Shown: positions 44,245-60,139 of the stretch, in pieces
Position numbering within the stretch: the stretch's first letter is position 1
Layout of the letters: each line of letters begins with the position of its first letter
DNA from: Sarcocystis neurona
Lineage: Eukaryota > Apicomplexa > Conoidasida > Eucoccidiorida > Sarcocystidae
Direction: 5' to 3'
Length of the DNA: 64,000 nt
Assembly (NCBI GenBank): GCA_000727475.1
Contig: KL647291.1
Span: 658,325 to 722,324 of the forward strand
Made by a program: the position numbers and the translations under genes
Notes under the pieces: model-generated
The model's database searches: none
Seen by the model: the letters and a program-made list of their open reading frames with translations, nothing else
Told to the model about the DNA's origin: nothing

Positions 44245-45129
44245 AATTGTCGCCGTTACGCTCCCGCAAAAACCTCCTCACTTGAAGAATTGAACCAAAG
44301 CTTCGTGACCGCGCTCTTCACAAAATATTTTTTTCTGGGTCACTGGCATTCTCGTGGAATGACTAGAAGAAGTGCGCGCGTGACTACTGTGCGCACCATA
44401 CGTAATAATACCCTCAAAAGGCTTGCAATGACGCGATATACTCAGGCACGCACATACATAGATCTTTGTATGTACGTGCATACATTGATAAATAGACGTG
44501 CTCGTATACACATGTCCACATCCACGGTATCAGTCCGAGACAACGCAAGGCATCTGCAGGGAGAATCGCGGAAGCAGTGCAATATTTTTGAAACCGGGTC
44601 ATCCCAACATAAACATATGGATATACACAGGCGGACGTCCACACACTTCCACACCAAGAATAAACGCACCACATGGTCTCGCGACTTCTACTACGATGGA
44701 AAGAATAGATCAAATGCACCTGTGGACCGAGCGTCAGCTACCGGTCTTCTACCTGAGTGTGTACGCAGAGTTTGCCTCTGCGTCGTCGCTTGACAACTAG
44801 GACGTTGACGACAGAGACACGAGAGTGCGGCAGTCTATATATATCGAGATATACAACACACCTAATCCCACAAGGATACGAAATGCTACTGCAGTGCGGC
44901 GTGAATCTGCCTTTCTCTCTCTCTCTTCACGTGTACCGAATGTACACATGGAGACGTATGACGTCTTGCTCTCTCTACTCCGCGAGACACGGAATAACGC
45001 CAAATATTCCGGTTTTCCTCTACCGGCAAGAGACACGCCAGTGCGCCTCTGTCCTCCACTCTAGAGAAGAAAAAAGGAAAGTTCAGATTGCTGTCATTCT
45101 TTCTCTGTACGTTCGGCTACGGGAGCCCA
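44245..45129. other. spacer between convergent + and - genes
   Basis: Mixed sequence with some TACATA motifs; several short ORFs on both strands but no splice-bounded coding stretch I can support. Confidence 0.4.
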
Positions 45130-48100
45130 CTACTGAGACGTCGGTACAGGGTCTATACGAATAGCTGAGACAAGAAATCCGCTAAACAGAGGAAGCGACG
45201 CTCCCATCAGCGGGTGAGTGCGTCTCGGGAGAATCTGCACGGCAGCAAGCAAGCAGCAGCCGCAGTGACAAGGAGAAGGCGAGAGTTCCTCTGACTGCAA
45301 CACACTGACCCACCAGTTCACGCACAAAACAATTGCCGCAGAGGTTGTACAAGTGATAAACATATAAAAGAAAATATTACCAGGACCAGCTTCTTGTTGT
45401 CGATACACGTCAACGTGCGTATGTAGACAGCAATACAAGACAAGGATATTTTGTCTTCCGGACAATTGGAAACTCGCCAACAAAACCATGGTTGCAAACA
45501 TTCATAGATATCCCCGAAGCAGGTTCCTGCAAATAAGTACAAAGACACGTGCTTGCAAATGCCCAGAGATCTAGAAAACCCACCAAAGTCGGGTAGTCCT
45601 AGCGCAAACGTCAATTGAGCGCGCCAGGCAGCAACACAGTGCAACACAGCAGCAAAAATTGACCTACCCATGCGTGTGCCCAGACAGGCAGTGGAGTCAC
45701 AGGCTTCCACGTACAAGTATACAAACATACGCGAGCGTATATCACACAGAAAGACGTACACGCATACATAGACATACACAGAGTGATTGTGGACGCAAAC
45801 CTATAAACCAGTTTACATGTGCTACTCATTCGCAGTGTGCGCGCACATGTATAGGCACAGGTGAGGAAGAAAAAGAAGAAAACAGGAGAAACAAGCGAGG
45901 AAGACGGGGAAAGCCTGTTGCCATCTGCAGAAAAGCAAACGGAAGGGAAGAATAGACGGTGGAAGGCGGGAGGGGAAGAAAAAGAGGAGACACAGGAAAA
46001 GCGAAATAGAAGTCCACAATCGCACGTAGGCGGATACAGGAAGAGACGCAGAAGTTTCGAGTAAACAAGAAGGAAGCATGGCATGGAGACTAAAATTTAC
46101 GTAAAGCTGAGAAAGAAGAATGTCGCTCTTCCCCTCACTTGATGCTCGCGAAGAAAAAATTCCTGCAGCTGCACGTGCGTGAACTCCCGAGCTGCAACTG
46201 CTGCCGCGTGCACCGCTGCTGCTACTTCCCAGTTGTGGCAGAACAGCAGCAGGCGGCCCTCTGCATATTTTCAGGCAATAAAGAAAGAAAAAGATGGTGG
46301 ACGAACAGGAAATGACAAAAAAAGCGACGAGGAGGAGGACGCACACGCACACAGAAGGGGGAGGATAGAACAGTCAAGACCACAGAGGAAGAAGAACGCC
46401 TCTGGAGAACAGGAGGAGGGCGGCACAGAAAGACGAGGAAGACGAGGACGATGTGAAGGAAAAAGAGAAGCTAGAGGCGGAGGAGAGCAGAGAACGCAGG
46501 ACGGGATGTCGGAGTAAAAGGAGAAGGAGGAGGAAAAGACGAGAAGAAAACAAGAACAATACGTACAAAAAGAGAGAGGCCCAAGGAAAAGGAGGGGGAA
46601 ACGCGAGAGGGCTACCTGGAAAAAAAGAAGGACGCGGAGGAGAGAAGAGAACAGAGCAAACACGCGAAGCGGCACAAGAAGGAAATTGTAGGCGAACACA
46701 CGCGAACCCCAAGGGCACCCGGAAGCACTCGGACGGAGAAACACCGGGGTTACGGAACAGCAACAAAACAACGAGACAGAAAGAGTGAGACAAGGCTGCA
46801 GTACACCCACCCACACACCCGTGGGGTAGAGAGAAATGAGAATGTGCGAGAAAGGAGGAGAAGTACGCAGGCACACAACTTTCTGGGAGAAAAAGAGAAG
46901 GAGACACAAGCCGTTGTGTGCGTGTCGAGAGTGCTGCGGCGACGACGACCGTGAAAGAGTCTCTTCACGCGTTTTGAATATTCGCGGCAGGGGTGATGCG
47001 GGACTATGGCCGCCGGGGCCCGGTAGAAGTCACCGCGTTCTTGAGGCAAGAGGACTACACTCCGAGATACGTACTGCAAGCGAAAACCCGCACTGCAGTA
47101 TCGCAAGTGCAGCAGACAGACTCTCACCGTTGGAAAAGTCACCTTATATGTATAACTGTTTCATACATATACACATATATATCTATACCTCGATCTCTCT
47201 CTCTGTATATATATATGGATAAACACGATGCGAGTGCACAAAAATCACACCACATACAGACTTCTGTAGCCGTACCTCTGCTCTCTCACTCACTCCCTCT
47301 CTCTCTCTACATATATATATATATATATATATACGTACATTTGCGCGCACTCGATATTATCCGTATAAATGTACCCACACACAAAGAGGTTATTTTCATG
47401 CGCAAGCGTCTTTGTATACATGAAGAAAGCATTTATATAGCCATCCTGGATATGTGTATTATGTACTAGATACACCTGCCTATTTATCTATCTATTTTTC
47501 AATACATTTGTACCTCTCCGTATCTGAACACACGTCTACCGACAAGCGGCCGCCGTTGAGCAGCACCGTAGCGCACAGATCTTCGTGCTGCTGCTGCTGC
47601 TACGTATCAGTATACATATTTTTCTTTTCTCTGTGTCCCACTGAGAACTTGCAACTGTGAAATACAGTATAAAACGTAGCCGGGTGGAATGAGTAGACTA
47701 GTCTTCGTGTCTGCATCAACTTGTCTCGCGGCTCGGATATGCGGCACCTTTTCACTTGACTGGTGCCTTGCATATTCCTGTCCTATTACGAAAGTATACC
47801 CGGGAAAAGAGAGATAGAGAGAGAAAGGGGGGACAGTGCCCCCAAAATATTTGACGAATGGATAAATATTTGTATCCGGACAGACACATACTTCAACAAG
47901 AGGGAGGTGACATACAGACACACATATACACATATTCACACACACGTGGACAGAAGAAGCAGAGAAATACGAAGAGAGCTTGACAACATGCAGGCGTCTA
48001 CGGACGTGTATAGACCCGCAAAATGGGAGAGAGGGAAACGAACGGGAGAACGCAACTCGAAGCATCGACACTAAAATATTTACAAATTATCACAAATATA

Positions 48101-51100
48101 TGGGCATTCACGGTCGTATACGTGTGCTTACGTATAATCGTGTTTTATGCATATGTGTGGGTAGAAACACAAACAGAGAGAGCGAAAGAGGTGAAGGAGG
48201 AAAACAAGAAGCAATTCGACGCACCTACACATACACACATGTATGCATACGTGCAGACATGTATATAAATATACGCATACAGTCGTGTTCACATTTATAT
48301 ATATATATATAGATATATATGTGAAGCACCTCCAGCTACACACGTGTATATATACGTGCATATATGTATATAAATATACGCATATAGTCATGTTCACATT
48401 TATATGTATACATACATATAGTGGACACAACAAAAGAGACAGACGCGCAGAAGGAGTAGAAGCAATTCGACGTATCTACACATATATATGCATATACGTC
48501 CGTGTATGCATGAATGCATATACGTAAATATACATAAACATGTGTATGTACATTGGTGAAGACAAGCACAGAGAGAGAGAGAAATGCAATTAAACGAATG
48601 CCTACGTCTATATATACACGTCACTATTGGCAAAACACGGTGAGACAAAAAGGAGATTTGTAGCATCCACAGTCACAAATATATACGAGTGGATCTCTGT
48701 ATATCTCTGTGCGTATATATGCAGAGAGAGCGTCAGCGAGAATGAAGAGGCAGTGAAGTCTGGTCACACACATACATTTTCAAGTGTACATACACCCCAG
48801 CACGAGAGAGAAAGAAGGCGTACGGGCGAGACAGGCAGGGATTTGAGAAGTGATCGACCCCGGATCGTTGAGTGCTCCAGTGTACGTACACCGCAGAATG
48901 AGAGAGAAGGCGGAGGAAGGCGCAGGGGCGAGGTAAAGCGGTCTTTTGGACGTGGAAGACCCCGGATGGCTCTGTTCTCTAGTGTACGTACACCGCAGCA
49001 CTAGAGAGGAAAACGAGGAAGGCGCAGGGGCGAGACAGTAGAGGAGTTCTGAAGTGAGGGACCCCGCACACTCCTGTATGGATATTCATGCTGGTATTCA
49101 CAAAAATTTTCAGGGTAATCACTGTTCCTCATCGTACGTATACATTTAATTTTCTCCCTGGTTTTCGAGTTCCACACTGCCCTGAGGAATGAAAACGAGA
49201 AGGAGAACGAAGAAACGGAGGTAGGAGCGTGTGGCTCCTCCGATCACTTCTGCAAATTTCCTGTGTCGTCACCCACCTGGCAGCAGCGTTTTGTAGGCGA
49301 GCAGCAGCAGGCGATGGACTAGCTTTCGAAGAGAGGGCACTGCATCGGACAGAGACTGTTTAATCATTTTCCGGAGCCCAACCACGAAAATTGCTGCGTG
49401 AACGCCTTTCTCCAGCAGCAGCGCAATCTCCCGTTCTCTGTTGCTGCGGCTTCTTCTCGTTGCAGCCCCTCTCGCCGCTGAGGCAGAAGAAGCAGCGCCA
49501 GCCACTCGCGCTTCGTGCTGCGCCGGAGCCGTAACGTCCTCTTTGTTCTTCTTCTTCTCCTCCTCTTTCCTTCCCTCCTCTTCCTTCTCAGATCCGCCGT
49601 CGTGCTGCTCTTGCTGCTGCGGCTGTTTCTGTCGTTGCTGCTGCGCTTCTTCCTGCTGGAGCTGCTGCTGCTTCTGCTCCGAGGAACGTCGTCGTCCTGC
49701 AGCCGCCGCAGAGGCGCCGGTGCACGACGCTTCGACCTGTTTCCATCGAAAAACCAGCCATAGCGAAATACGTGTGTCTCTCTCGCATGCGTCTCTCTCG
49801 CATGCGTCTCTCTCGCATGCGTCTCTCTCGCTTCTCGCTTTCTCTCCCCTTCCCCCCCTCTGTCTTTCGCTCTTTGTTTCTCTCCTCCTTTCTCTCTTTT
49901 CTTGTCTCCCATATATATATATATATATATTGACATAGAGAGACGTGCACATCCCCAGGGGGGGTGGGGTGTGTGTAGAATACGTATGTACCAGAACACA
50001 TATATACATATATGCACTCACACAGGGACCACTAATGGCAGTCTCCCGTCTTCACCACAGCTGTTTACGCGCAAAACGTATGTTGACATATGTACGCTTC
50101 ACCGGTTACAGGCTGCAGTTATAAGATAGCCGCACAGATACAACAAATACGATTTTCACGTATATACACCAAGTAGATACACACACGATGGTGCTCCACA
50201 TATGTAGATATTGATCCACACACGTTACATATATATATATATGCAGGTGGGTGGAAGCGTCGTCACGTCCTAACATACACTTGTGCAAACGTAAAACGCC
50301 CAAGTGCAATTTTTACACACACACACACACACATATACACAGAGACAGAGTGTTAGGAGACAAAATATACATACAAATACACTATATACACGTACATACA
50401 AGTGTATACGTATGTATGCATCTATCTATCTATCTCTTCCTCTCTCTATATACATATATATACATATGTATATACGTGCACACTAGCAAAGCGACAGGGA
50501 CACAAAACACCCATATGTATACATCTGTATATATATGTATGTACACGTGTATACATCCGCACTGGTAGAGGGATACTGCAACAAATATATACGTATACAC
50601 ACATGTAAGAATGAAAGAAGACATACACACATGTAAGGTACGAGCGACTCCGCAACATTCTGTCCTCATCCATAAGCGGAGAATATGTGCCCGTCCCTTC
50701 ATAAAGAAGAGTGATACAAACATTTGCAGGCACATCGCACTGGGATGTGCGTCATGGCCACAGCAGTGTACTAAACACCGCTAAAACTCGCACTCGTACT
50801 CGTCGACTACTCTTGTCTGCTGCGCTGCACGCGTCGACGCAGCTGCGAGGGAATAGAGGGAACGCCGACCTTTTGGCTCGTCTCGAACTGTCTTCGCAGC
50901 AAGACCAACTACCAATTCAGAGTTCCTCGTAAACAACTCCTCTTCCCATTAAAAGCCACGCATGTGTAATAAATATAGACGCACTTACACGTGAACATAA
51001 TATATGGAAGAAAGGACGGGACGTATACACACATACACACACAAATACACACAAGGCGGCGCACACCCTGGAGACGTGCGAGCGTCGTGTCTCCACGTAT

Positions 51101-54100
51101 GCGAGTGTACACCGTATCTACATACATACACATGCAGTAGGAAGGGACGCGCGAGGGAGACACACGTGTGTACACAAATAATATATACAAAAGGTCGCAC
51201 ATCTTGGCGATTCACAAGTACACATGTTTATTTACATGTGCGAATACCCACCATCTCTCTACGCGTACGTACACATGCGGCAGCAGTTCAGCCATATACG
51301 CCCTGCTGTTGTACACAGACGCAACAAGCCTACAGCACAAATATGTGTCCACGTGTATGGATGTGCTCAAGATACGCCTACCCCATCTGTCCACACGGAG
51401 AGTAAGCCGACCCTTATAAAGCAAATACAAAGACATGCGCACAAGCACATATGTATATGTGTGCGTAGACGTATGTGTGTGTATATATGCGGATGTATCG
51501 GCAGATATCCACAGAGAGAGGGTGAACACGGGAAACAGAAGGGCGCGCCCTGGAATATTTGTTTTTTTTCTGTCGAACCTCGTCAAGAGGCAGAGAAACG
51601 ATGGTCTTCCGAATTTCCGGGGGAAGGGAAATTTCGTCTTCAATTTTGTTGCTGCAGCCGCGGTCCGTCACTCGCCACACCTTTGACGTCCCTGTACGCG
51701 GAACGGGGCATGCACGAGAACCGAGACGTATGTTTGCGTATGCAGGAAAATACCTAGTAGACATATATAAACATAGATACAACACTCCCGCCTATATATA
51801 TCTGAATAGAGGTAGTTTCAAGAATGTCAACACATACGTGTTTGTGCGCAAGAGGTGTGTACTGTGTTTACGAACACACGTATATATATATATATATATA
51901 TATATAAGTATATATGTTTGTGTATGCACGAAATATGTATCACATATATGTGTATATAGGTAGGGACAGAGATAGAACACTTTGGCCTCCATATACCTGA
52001 ATATCAACAGTCTTGAGAATATCAACATATATGTGTTTGCGCGCAAGAATTTGTGTACTTTGCTTATAAATACACATACACATAAAAGATACATGTAATA
52101 CGTAGATCGCGGTCCAGCCGAATATCCACTTGTTGACAATTCCTGCAGCACGAGTTTACCAGTATTCAAAAGAGTGGATATGTAAGATTTTATCCCTTTA
52201 CACAGATATTTCATTATATATTTGTGTACGCGTGTGCATATATCCTCCGCGTACGCGTTTGTGAGCAAGATATACGTAATATGTATATATGTGTGTGAAT
52301 ATAAGGTACATATATATGTGTGTACATAACAGGGATACAAATACGTATTACGTATATAAAAATACCCACATAATATACATATACACATATATATATACAT
52401 ACATATATATACATATCGTGTAATACAACATATGCAGAATTACAAGAAAATATCGACAGAGAGTTGTTTGATATTTCTTTACTTTGTAGTGTCAAGATCT
52501 GGATCTACATGAATATCCGTGTAGTCCACCTTCATGGAGAAAACAGAGAGAGTCACACACCCATCTACACAGATACTTGTCCCTAGCTATAGAGACACGT
52601 GTGTCTATATATCCTTTTCTCTCCACACACAGCCTTATACACACATCTGTCTATATTTGTGACCGTGTACACGGCCGGTCGTACGTAGATAATATACAAG
52701 TACATACGTACAGATACAGATACAGAAATACTCACTTATTTGTTCCTGTTTTGGATTCACTCGTACCTCTGCATACGTGTCTACAGATCATCTTCTCTCC
52801 ATACAGAATCTTACATACATATACACGTATACACATATTCTCTATATGACCCGGTACACACCCCTACGTCTCTCAATAATACATAAATTAATAAATATAT
52901 CGAATTACAGATATACTCACTCAGACGTTTATATTTTGTATACCCCACATACAAGCACCCACACACACACAGACACCTTCACACATTTACGACGTGTTTA
53001 TATGCAGAGATATAGACATGTCTACATGCGTCCGCGGTTTTGAAAATATACACAGAGCAAGAGAGAGGAATAGAGGAACACATATATACATATACACGTA
53101 TACACATACGTACACACACACATCCACCCATCCATCCATACACACATTCATACGTACACGTTCCTTCGCACACTTCTGATGCACACATATATATATATAC
53201 ATATATGCGGAGACACGAACATGTGTGCATGGCCTCTTTACCGTGTAGCGCGTTCTGTGTCTAGACACTATAAATACACGCACGGTTGTACTGTCAAACT
53301 AGGAAGAGAAAGACAGAATGAATAAGAGAGAAGAGGAGAAAAAACGAGATGGCAGGCCAGATTTGTTGCCCCACCTCCATGAAGTTGAAGAGCGACAGCA
53401 GCAGACGGCAGTCCGAGTGCGTGGTCGAACGCCAGGACTCGCTGACCGTGAACGACGCGCGCATGCAGCAGAAGAGAAGACAGGTAGTCGAAGCGAAGGT
53501 GCCTGCAGAAAGAGAAGAAAAGTGGAGCGGAATCACCCCCTTCCCTCGCATGTCTCTTCAAGAATATCAGCAGCGAAATTGTTGATGTTGACGTGAAAAT
53601 CGAAGCAAAAGCGAAAACCCGAGCGTGTCTCGCAAAAAAGTCGTGGAGGTATATCGCCTTCCCGTGGAGCGCAACACATACGCACCTGGACACCGCCACA
53701 AGAAGACAGAAACTCTACGAGGATGCCGTTTATATATATACACGTGTATATCCAAGTATGAACATATATAAATATTCTATTTATGTGGCCGCTGCTGAAA
53801 TTCTCATCCGCACATATATACATGTGTGTGAGTTGATATATAGATACATAACAATGCATACACAGATACGCTGATGTGCTTGGAGGGACACAGAGACGCC
53901 AAGAGAAAAGACATAGTTTATAAGTTCTACTTTTCAAGTCAAATATTCAGTAGGAGAGACGTACACATATCCAAGCCTACATACACACATATATACATAT
54001 ATATATATATATGTACATGTACAGACACATACGTGTCCTAACATATGTACGTCTATTTATATATAGGAAGAAAGGACTTGAGAAGTTCTCATTTTTACAC

Positions 54101-57100
54101 CAAATACTCATTATAAGTATACATCTATACAAGCGTGTATATATATATATGCATATATTTATTCATACGCTAACATATACATATATATATATATATGTAG
54201 ACATCTCTGCATCAGCTGGGCGTCATCCAGTTATACGCATATCTGCTCTTTTTCTCTATATATTTATGTGTCTTTCTTATCTAATCAGCTACCTGTCTCT
54301 CTCTATATACATATATATATATATGTACATTGACACTTACTTATAGCTTTTCTCTATCTGCGGGCTACCTATCTACACCTGTGTATGTATGTATCTATCT
54401 ATATTTCTCCATATGAATTACCTTACCGAGCTCTATATCTATCTTCATTTATCTACGCACAGACCTACCTATCTGTCTTTATATATATATATATTCATAT
54501 CAATCTACGAACACATCTACGTATCACTACGTATCTCCCTATATCTACCTGTAGCTATCCATGGCCTTGTCCAGCAGTGTTCATACCTGCCTACCTTTAT
54601 CCACGCAATAACACCTGCCCCCCTACATTTATATCTTCATCTACCTGTGTGTCTACTGACACCTATATATCAGTTTACATCTGTCCACTTCTATTTATAT
54701 CGATATTTATTTATCTATGGCCATTTCTCTGCATCTACCTGTCTCTATCTACCCGTGTGTATCCACGTGTATTCAGCCACATCTGCCTACATCGATATCT
54801 ATATAAATCTAACTATCTACCTATCTGTAGCTATCTAGTACCAGCTATTTATATCTATTCAGTCTATTGAAGCCTACACATGTCTACATATACCTATCTG
54901 TGTAACTATATTCATTTGTCCACGGGGAACTACATACAGCTGAGTCTCTGTGTGTATCTGCTTGCCCATCTACATCAATATCTATCTGTATCTAAATATA
55001 TCTAGCTACAGCTATCGAGCCATAACTATACCAGCGTCTACACCTGCGTGTATATATTTATCTACTTTTGTCTGTATCTATAACTATCTATGTGCGTCTA
55101 CCATATCTACAAATCTATCTCTCTGCGTCGAAATCTACGTTTATCTACCTATCCATCCATACCTACCTATCCCTCTATCCATCCGTGCGTACCTATCTAT
55201 CTGTCTATCTACCGCTGTCGTAACGATTAAATACACCACATATATACACATACAAATCTATACGCATGTGTCTTTATAGATCTGTCTTAATATATATATA
55301 TATATGTACTTACCTACCGATCCATATTTATCGATGTATATCTATACAACGATATCTACTTATCTATTACTATTCATATCTATATGCTCATATCTATCTA
55401 TAGCTATTTATCTGTCAATATCCATACATATAAATTTAACTATCGATCTATCCATATATATCTATTTCTACCTATCTGTATATATCTACCCACATCTATC
55501 TATAGCTAGCTATCTACCAATATGCATTTATCTACATATATATATATATATGCATATATATACATATAAGGATATATATATATATATATGGTCTAGAGGC
55601 ACGCTACAGAGCTACTTGAGGAGAGACACAGACTGTAGACGAGCGGTCGCCAGAAATATCGTTTCTCCCAAAATTTCAGGAAGCACATGCACCACATACC
55701 GTAGCCTGAACAATTCATATACACATGTATACGCACATATGTATATACGTACATATATATATATATTCACATGGGTATGTGCCATGAATAGATGTACACA
55801 TACAATATATATATATATATATATGTATACGTGTGTGTAGAAATAGGGTGTGGCAAGAACGGTAGCTTGTGCGTAGATAGCAGCAGATAAAACTTACGCG
55901 ATTTTTGCTGGGTCTTTTTGATAATATGCAACAGCAACTTCCCTAGGAGTAGCAGGCAGCACTTTCACCTGCTTCACATGCCTGCGGGTCACGGCAGCAG
56001 GAGAACAGAAGCAGCAGCAGCAGCACAGGCGAGCAACAGCACCAGCAGCACAGTAGATGCAGTATCAGCAATAACGGTGGCATAAATAGCAACAGAAGGT
56101 GCAACAGCAGAGATCAACAGGGGCGCGGCAGAAATACAACTGCAGCACACACGACTCACAGCAGCAGAAGCAGCAGCAACAGAGGCAGCAGAAGCAGCAG
56201 CAACAGAGGCAGCAGAAGCAGCAGCAACAGAGGCAGCAGAAGCAGCAGCAACAGAGGCAGCAGAAGCAGCAGCAGCAGAAGCAGTACCAGCAGCAGAAGC
56301 AGCAGAAGCAGCAGCAGCAGACGCCGCAGTTGCGCGCCATTTTACTGCAGCAGTAGCGGGAGACAGAGTAACGGCAATCCACCCGCAACTCTCTGTACCT
56401 ATTATGTATCTGTATATACACGGCAACGCATACGCATATAATTTATATATGCGTACTGCAGTACAGATGGATAGCGTGTATTTACATAATACGTTCTTTT
56501 ATATCAACCTGGAGAACCAAACCATCTGGATATGTGTATAACACTGGTGGATTTAGATAATAGTCGTATTTATCATGTATCCAGAGAGAGACAGAGAGAG
56601 AACACGTGTGTACTACCAACGCGAGACACAGGTAATATGTCCACAATGCGTATATATATATATGTCGGTGTAAATAGAATATATGGATGTGTACGATTAT
56701 GTCCATGTACATTAGAATCATCTATATATGTGTATCTACATAAGCATCACATACATATATATATATATATGTATGTGTACATCATTGTATATAGCATATA
56801 TATGTATATATATATGTTAGTATGTATATATCGCACACGTGTACACGACTATACAAAATTATACACAGAGACATGTGTGGACTTCACTTCCATGCAGCGA
56901 CCTTCCTGCAAATATATACACACATATATATGTATATAAACAGACGTATTCACACTGCTAGACGCATGATAACAGACACGAGCATATACCACCATATCCG
57001 CATGGAGTACCTATACCACATATATACCCCTATCTATATCTCTATGTATGAGGAAGTAGACGATCCCTGATATGTGGCACGCGAAGAATTACGTAGATAT

Positions 57101-60100
57101 ACTGTCCCACGTCCACGCATAATTCATGTGGTGGCCACGAATAAGCCTCGCATACACATAGATATGCGTACCCGTCGTCCATGATATACACATATATATA
57201 TATATATATATGTATGAATATGTATATACAAATCTAGAGGAACTCAGACATACACGGTCAGGTAGAACATACATATATATATATATAAAGAGAGAGAGTC
57301 AGACATACAGCATTACCTAGAAAAGATACATATATGTATATATATCAAGAGAGTGTCAGGTTACCGAATACATGTATATGCGTATATGTGCACATATCAA
57401 GAGAGAGTCATACATAGATGGTTACCTACAGTACTTATATGTGAATACATACAGAGAGGCAGGTAGATGTGTACGTGTATACGTGTGGAAGATCGATGTT
57501 GGGACGTACTTGATAATTTTCTTGCGTAAATACTTCTCCTTCGAGAACGTTGTTTTGCTGCTGAACGTTGCGCTGTTCGCTGCGAGCAGCTCAACAACTT
57601 CTTCTCCTGAAAATCCTTCTGCACGCACAAAAATCATTTCATTCACCCACTCCCCATATATATATATATCCATATATATGCATATACGTGTGTATATATA
57701 TATGTATATATACAAGTAGATGTATACCGTTAGAGCTTCGTCTCCGTCGCATAGAGATATATGCGAGACGCGTCTACTAAGTCTACTGCCCGCTTTTTAC
57801 CTGTCTTTCTCTTTGTATATACATATATTTCTTCCTCTCTCTCTCCCTCTGTATCTCTCTGTATAGAGGTGCATACATATATACAAGCATATTTGATCCT
57901 CTACGAACTCATATGTACCTATTGTCACGTGCATACATTACTCATATACATATACACATAACGGTACACATATGTATATATATGTATATGGCATGTTTGA
58001 AGAGATACAACAAGGCAGGGGATATGTACTTATGTATTCATATGTGAGAGAGCTGCTAGAAAGCTTGTACATATATATATATATGATAAGAAGAAAAAGT
58101 GCCAGGGAGGAGAAGCCTCGAGAAGGAGAAGAAGTTCCGGGATTCGCAGCAAAACGCCACCCCCCCACGTCTACGTACTTCCTCACAACTGACGTCGAAT
58201 AAGTCCTCTACATGTACGCCCCTATGTCTCACACAAATGCATATTTACATGATGAGCATATAAACCCACTTTCTATTATATATATATGTTGTATATGTTT
58301 CACACATATACACACATATACACACATATGTCTATCTATCTATCCATCTCCCTCTCTCTCCCTATATATGTATATGTTGTATATGCAAATACACTTTCTA
58401 TTTTATATACATATACGTATTGTGTATTTCCTATACATATACACACATATACATATATGTCTATGAATGTATCTATCTACCTGTGTATCTATGTCTCTCT
58501 CTCTCCGTCCCTATAGATATATATATATATATATAAACACACTGTATATGATATATATATATACACAGTAGATGTTATATATATATATAGAGATCTACAC
58601 GTATAATAGCGTACACTCATGTATACGGCGACATGTATCGACACCTCTACAAACATACGTCCGCATATGAAGTTGTACGTGTAGGCCCATGAACAGAGAG
58701 AGGGGGGGCTCCTGCTGCCACTTTTTTTGGATTAATAGGCCGTGACAGATGAATCGAAAGACAGAGGAGAGGGAGAAGAGAGACGTCGAGCGACTTACCG
58801 GCACGAAGGGCCTGAATTGCCGCTTCTGACAACTTTTGAACTCCGCCGTCACCGACGAAGAAATTTTGAATGCTTTCCCTTCTTTGCTGCTCGGCGTCAG
58901 CGTCCCACTCGAGAATGTTGGCCCACTCGAGCTCTTCTTCTTTGACCTCCTTCTTCTTTTCTTCTTCTTCTTTCTTCGTCTTCTCCCTCCCGTCTTCCGC
59001 TTCTCGTGCTTCTCTGTCTCCTGCTGCTGCTGTTTTTATTCGCCTCCGGACTCTGCTGCTCCTGCTGCTGTAGTCGTCGTCGCACTGCTGCTCCTCCGGC
59101 CCCGGTGTCTTCTTCTTCTTCGTCTCGTCCTTCGCGTCCTCTTCCTCACCTTTCTCCTCTCCGTCCCCTTTCGTCTTCCCTTCTCGTTGCTCCCCCTCTT
59201 CTTCTTCTCCTCCTCCGCCCTCGCCTCTCTTTCTTTTCCTCTGCTGCTGCTGCTGCGGCTCCTGGAGCGCGTGAGGCGAGTGCGGCGGAGGCGCTGCTGC
59301 TGCTGCTGCCTTCTCAGTCCTCGACCGGAGGATCGTCAGCAGCTGCTGCACGTCGACGACGCCTCCGCCTGCTGCTGCTGCTGCTGCTCCTGCTGCCGCT
59401 GCTTCTTCCTCCTGTCGCCACGCCCCTGCTGCTGTTTGCCGGAACGAGGAGTAGTACCGGCAGCCAACGAGCAGCTGCAGCGGGAACCCGAACGGGGACG
59501 ACAACCCGCCTGCTGCTCTTCTTCCTCTCTTTTTCTTTTCTTCTTCTTCTCCTCCACTTCCTGCTGCTGCTGCTGCGGTCTCTTCTTCTTTCTCTCCCCT
59601 TCCTTCTCTGCCGCCGTCGCTCGCTGCAGAGCTCCCCGCCGCCTTCTCCGTCTCCGCCTTTGCGCACTCGCTGCTGCTCTCCCTGAGAAGAAAACAAATT
59701 TCGAGCATCTACTGGCCATCCGCGTGCCGACCCTCTTCTGCCCTTCTAACAAATTTATTGCACCACGCCCAGAAGCGCAAGCCAAAGTATACGTATATAT
59801 ATATATATATGTATCTGTACATATCTTCTCACATATCTACAGATATCACATATACATGTTTACGTATACATATATATACATGTATTTCCATACGTATCTA
59901 CATACGCGCATATATATATATAACTACGTATGTGGATCTCTGTCTATCCACACGTATCTCTCTCTCTCTGGACGTGTCAATATTTATCTGCCCAAACGAC
60001 TACTATACACACATACGTATACATATATATATATATATATACATACATATGTGCCGTCCCCCGAGTAGCACACGTCTATACATATGCGCCCACAGAAGTA

Positions 60101-60108
60101 GTACGTAC

Positions 60109-60139
<31 letters not shown>

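Noticed and set aside
46271..46909. 212-aa - strand ORF
   Set aside because: It comes from the purine/pyrimidine-skewed intron; Phe/Ser/Leu-rich, with no splice-bounded conserved block.
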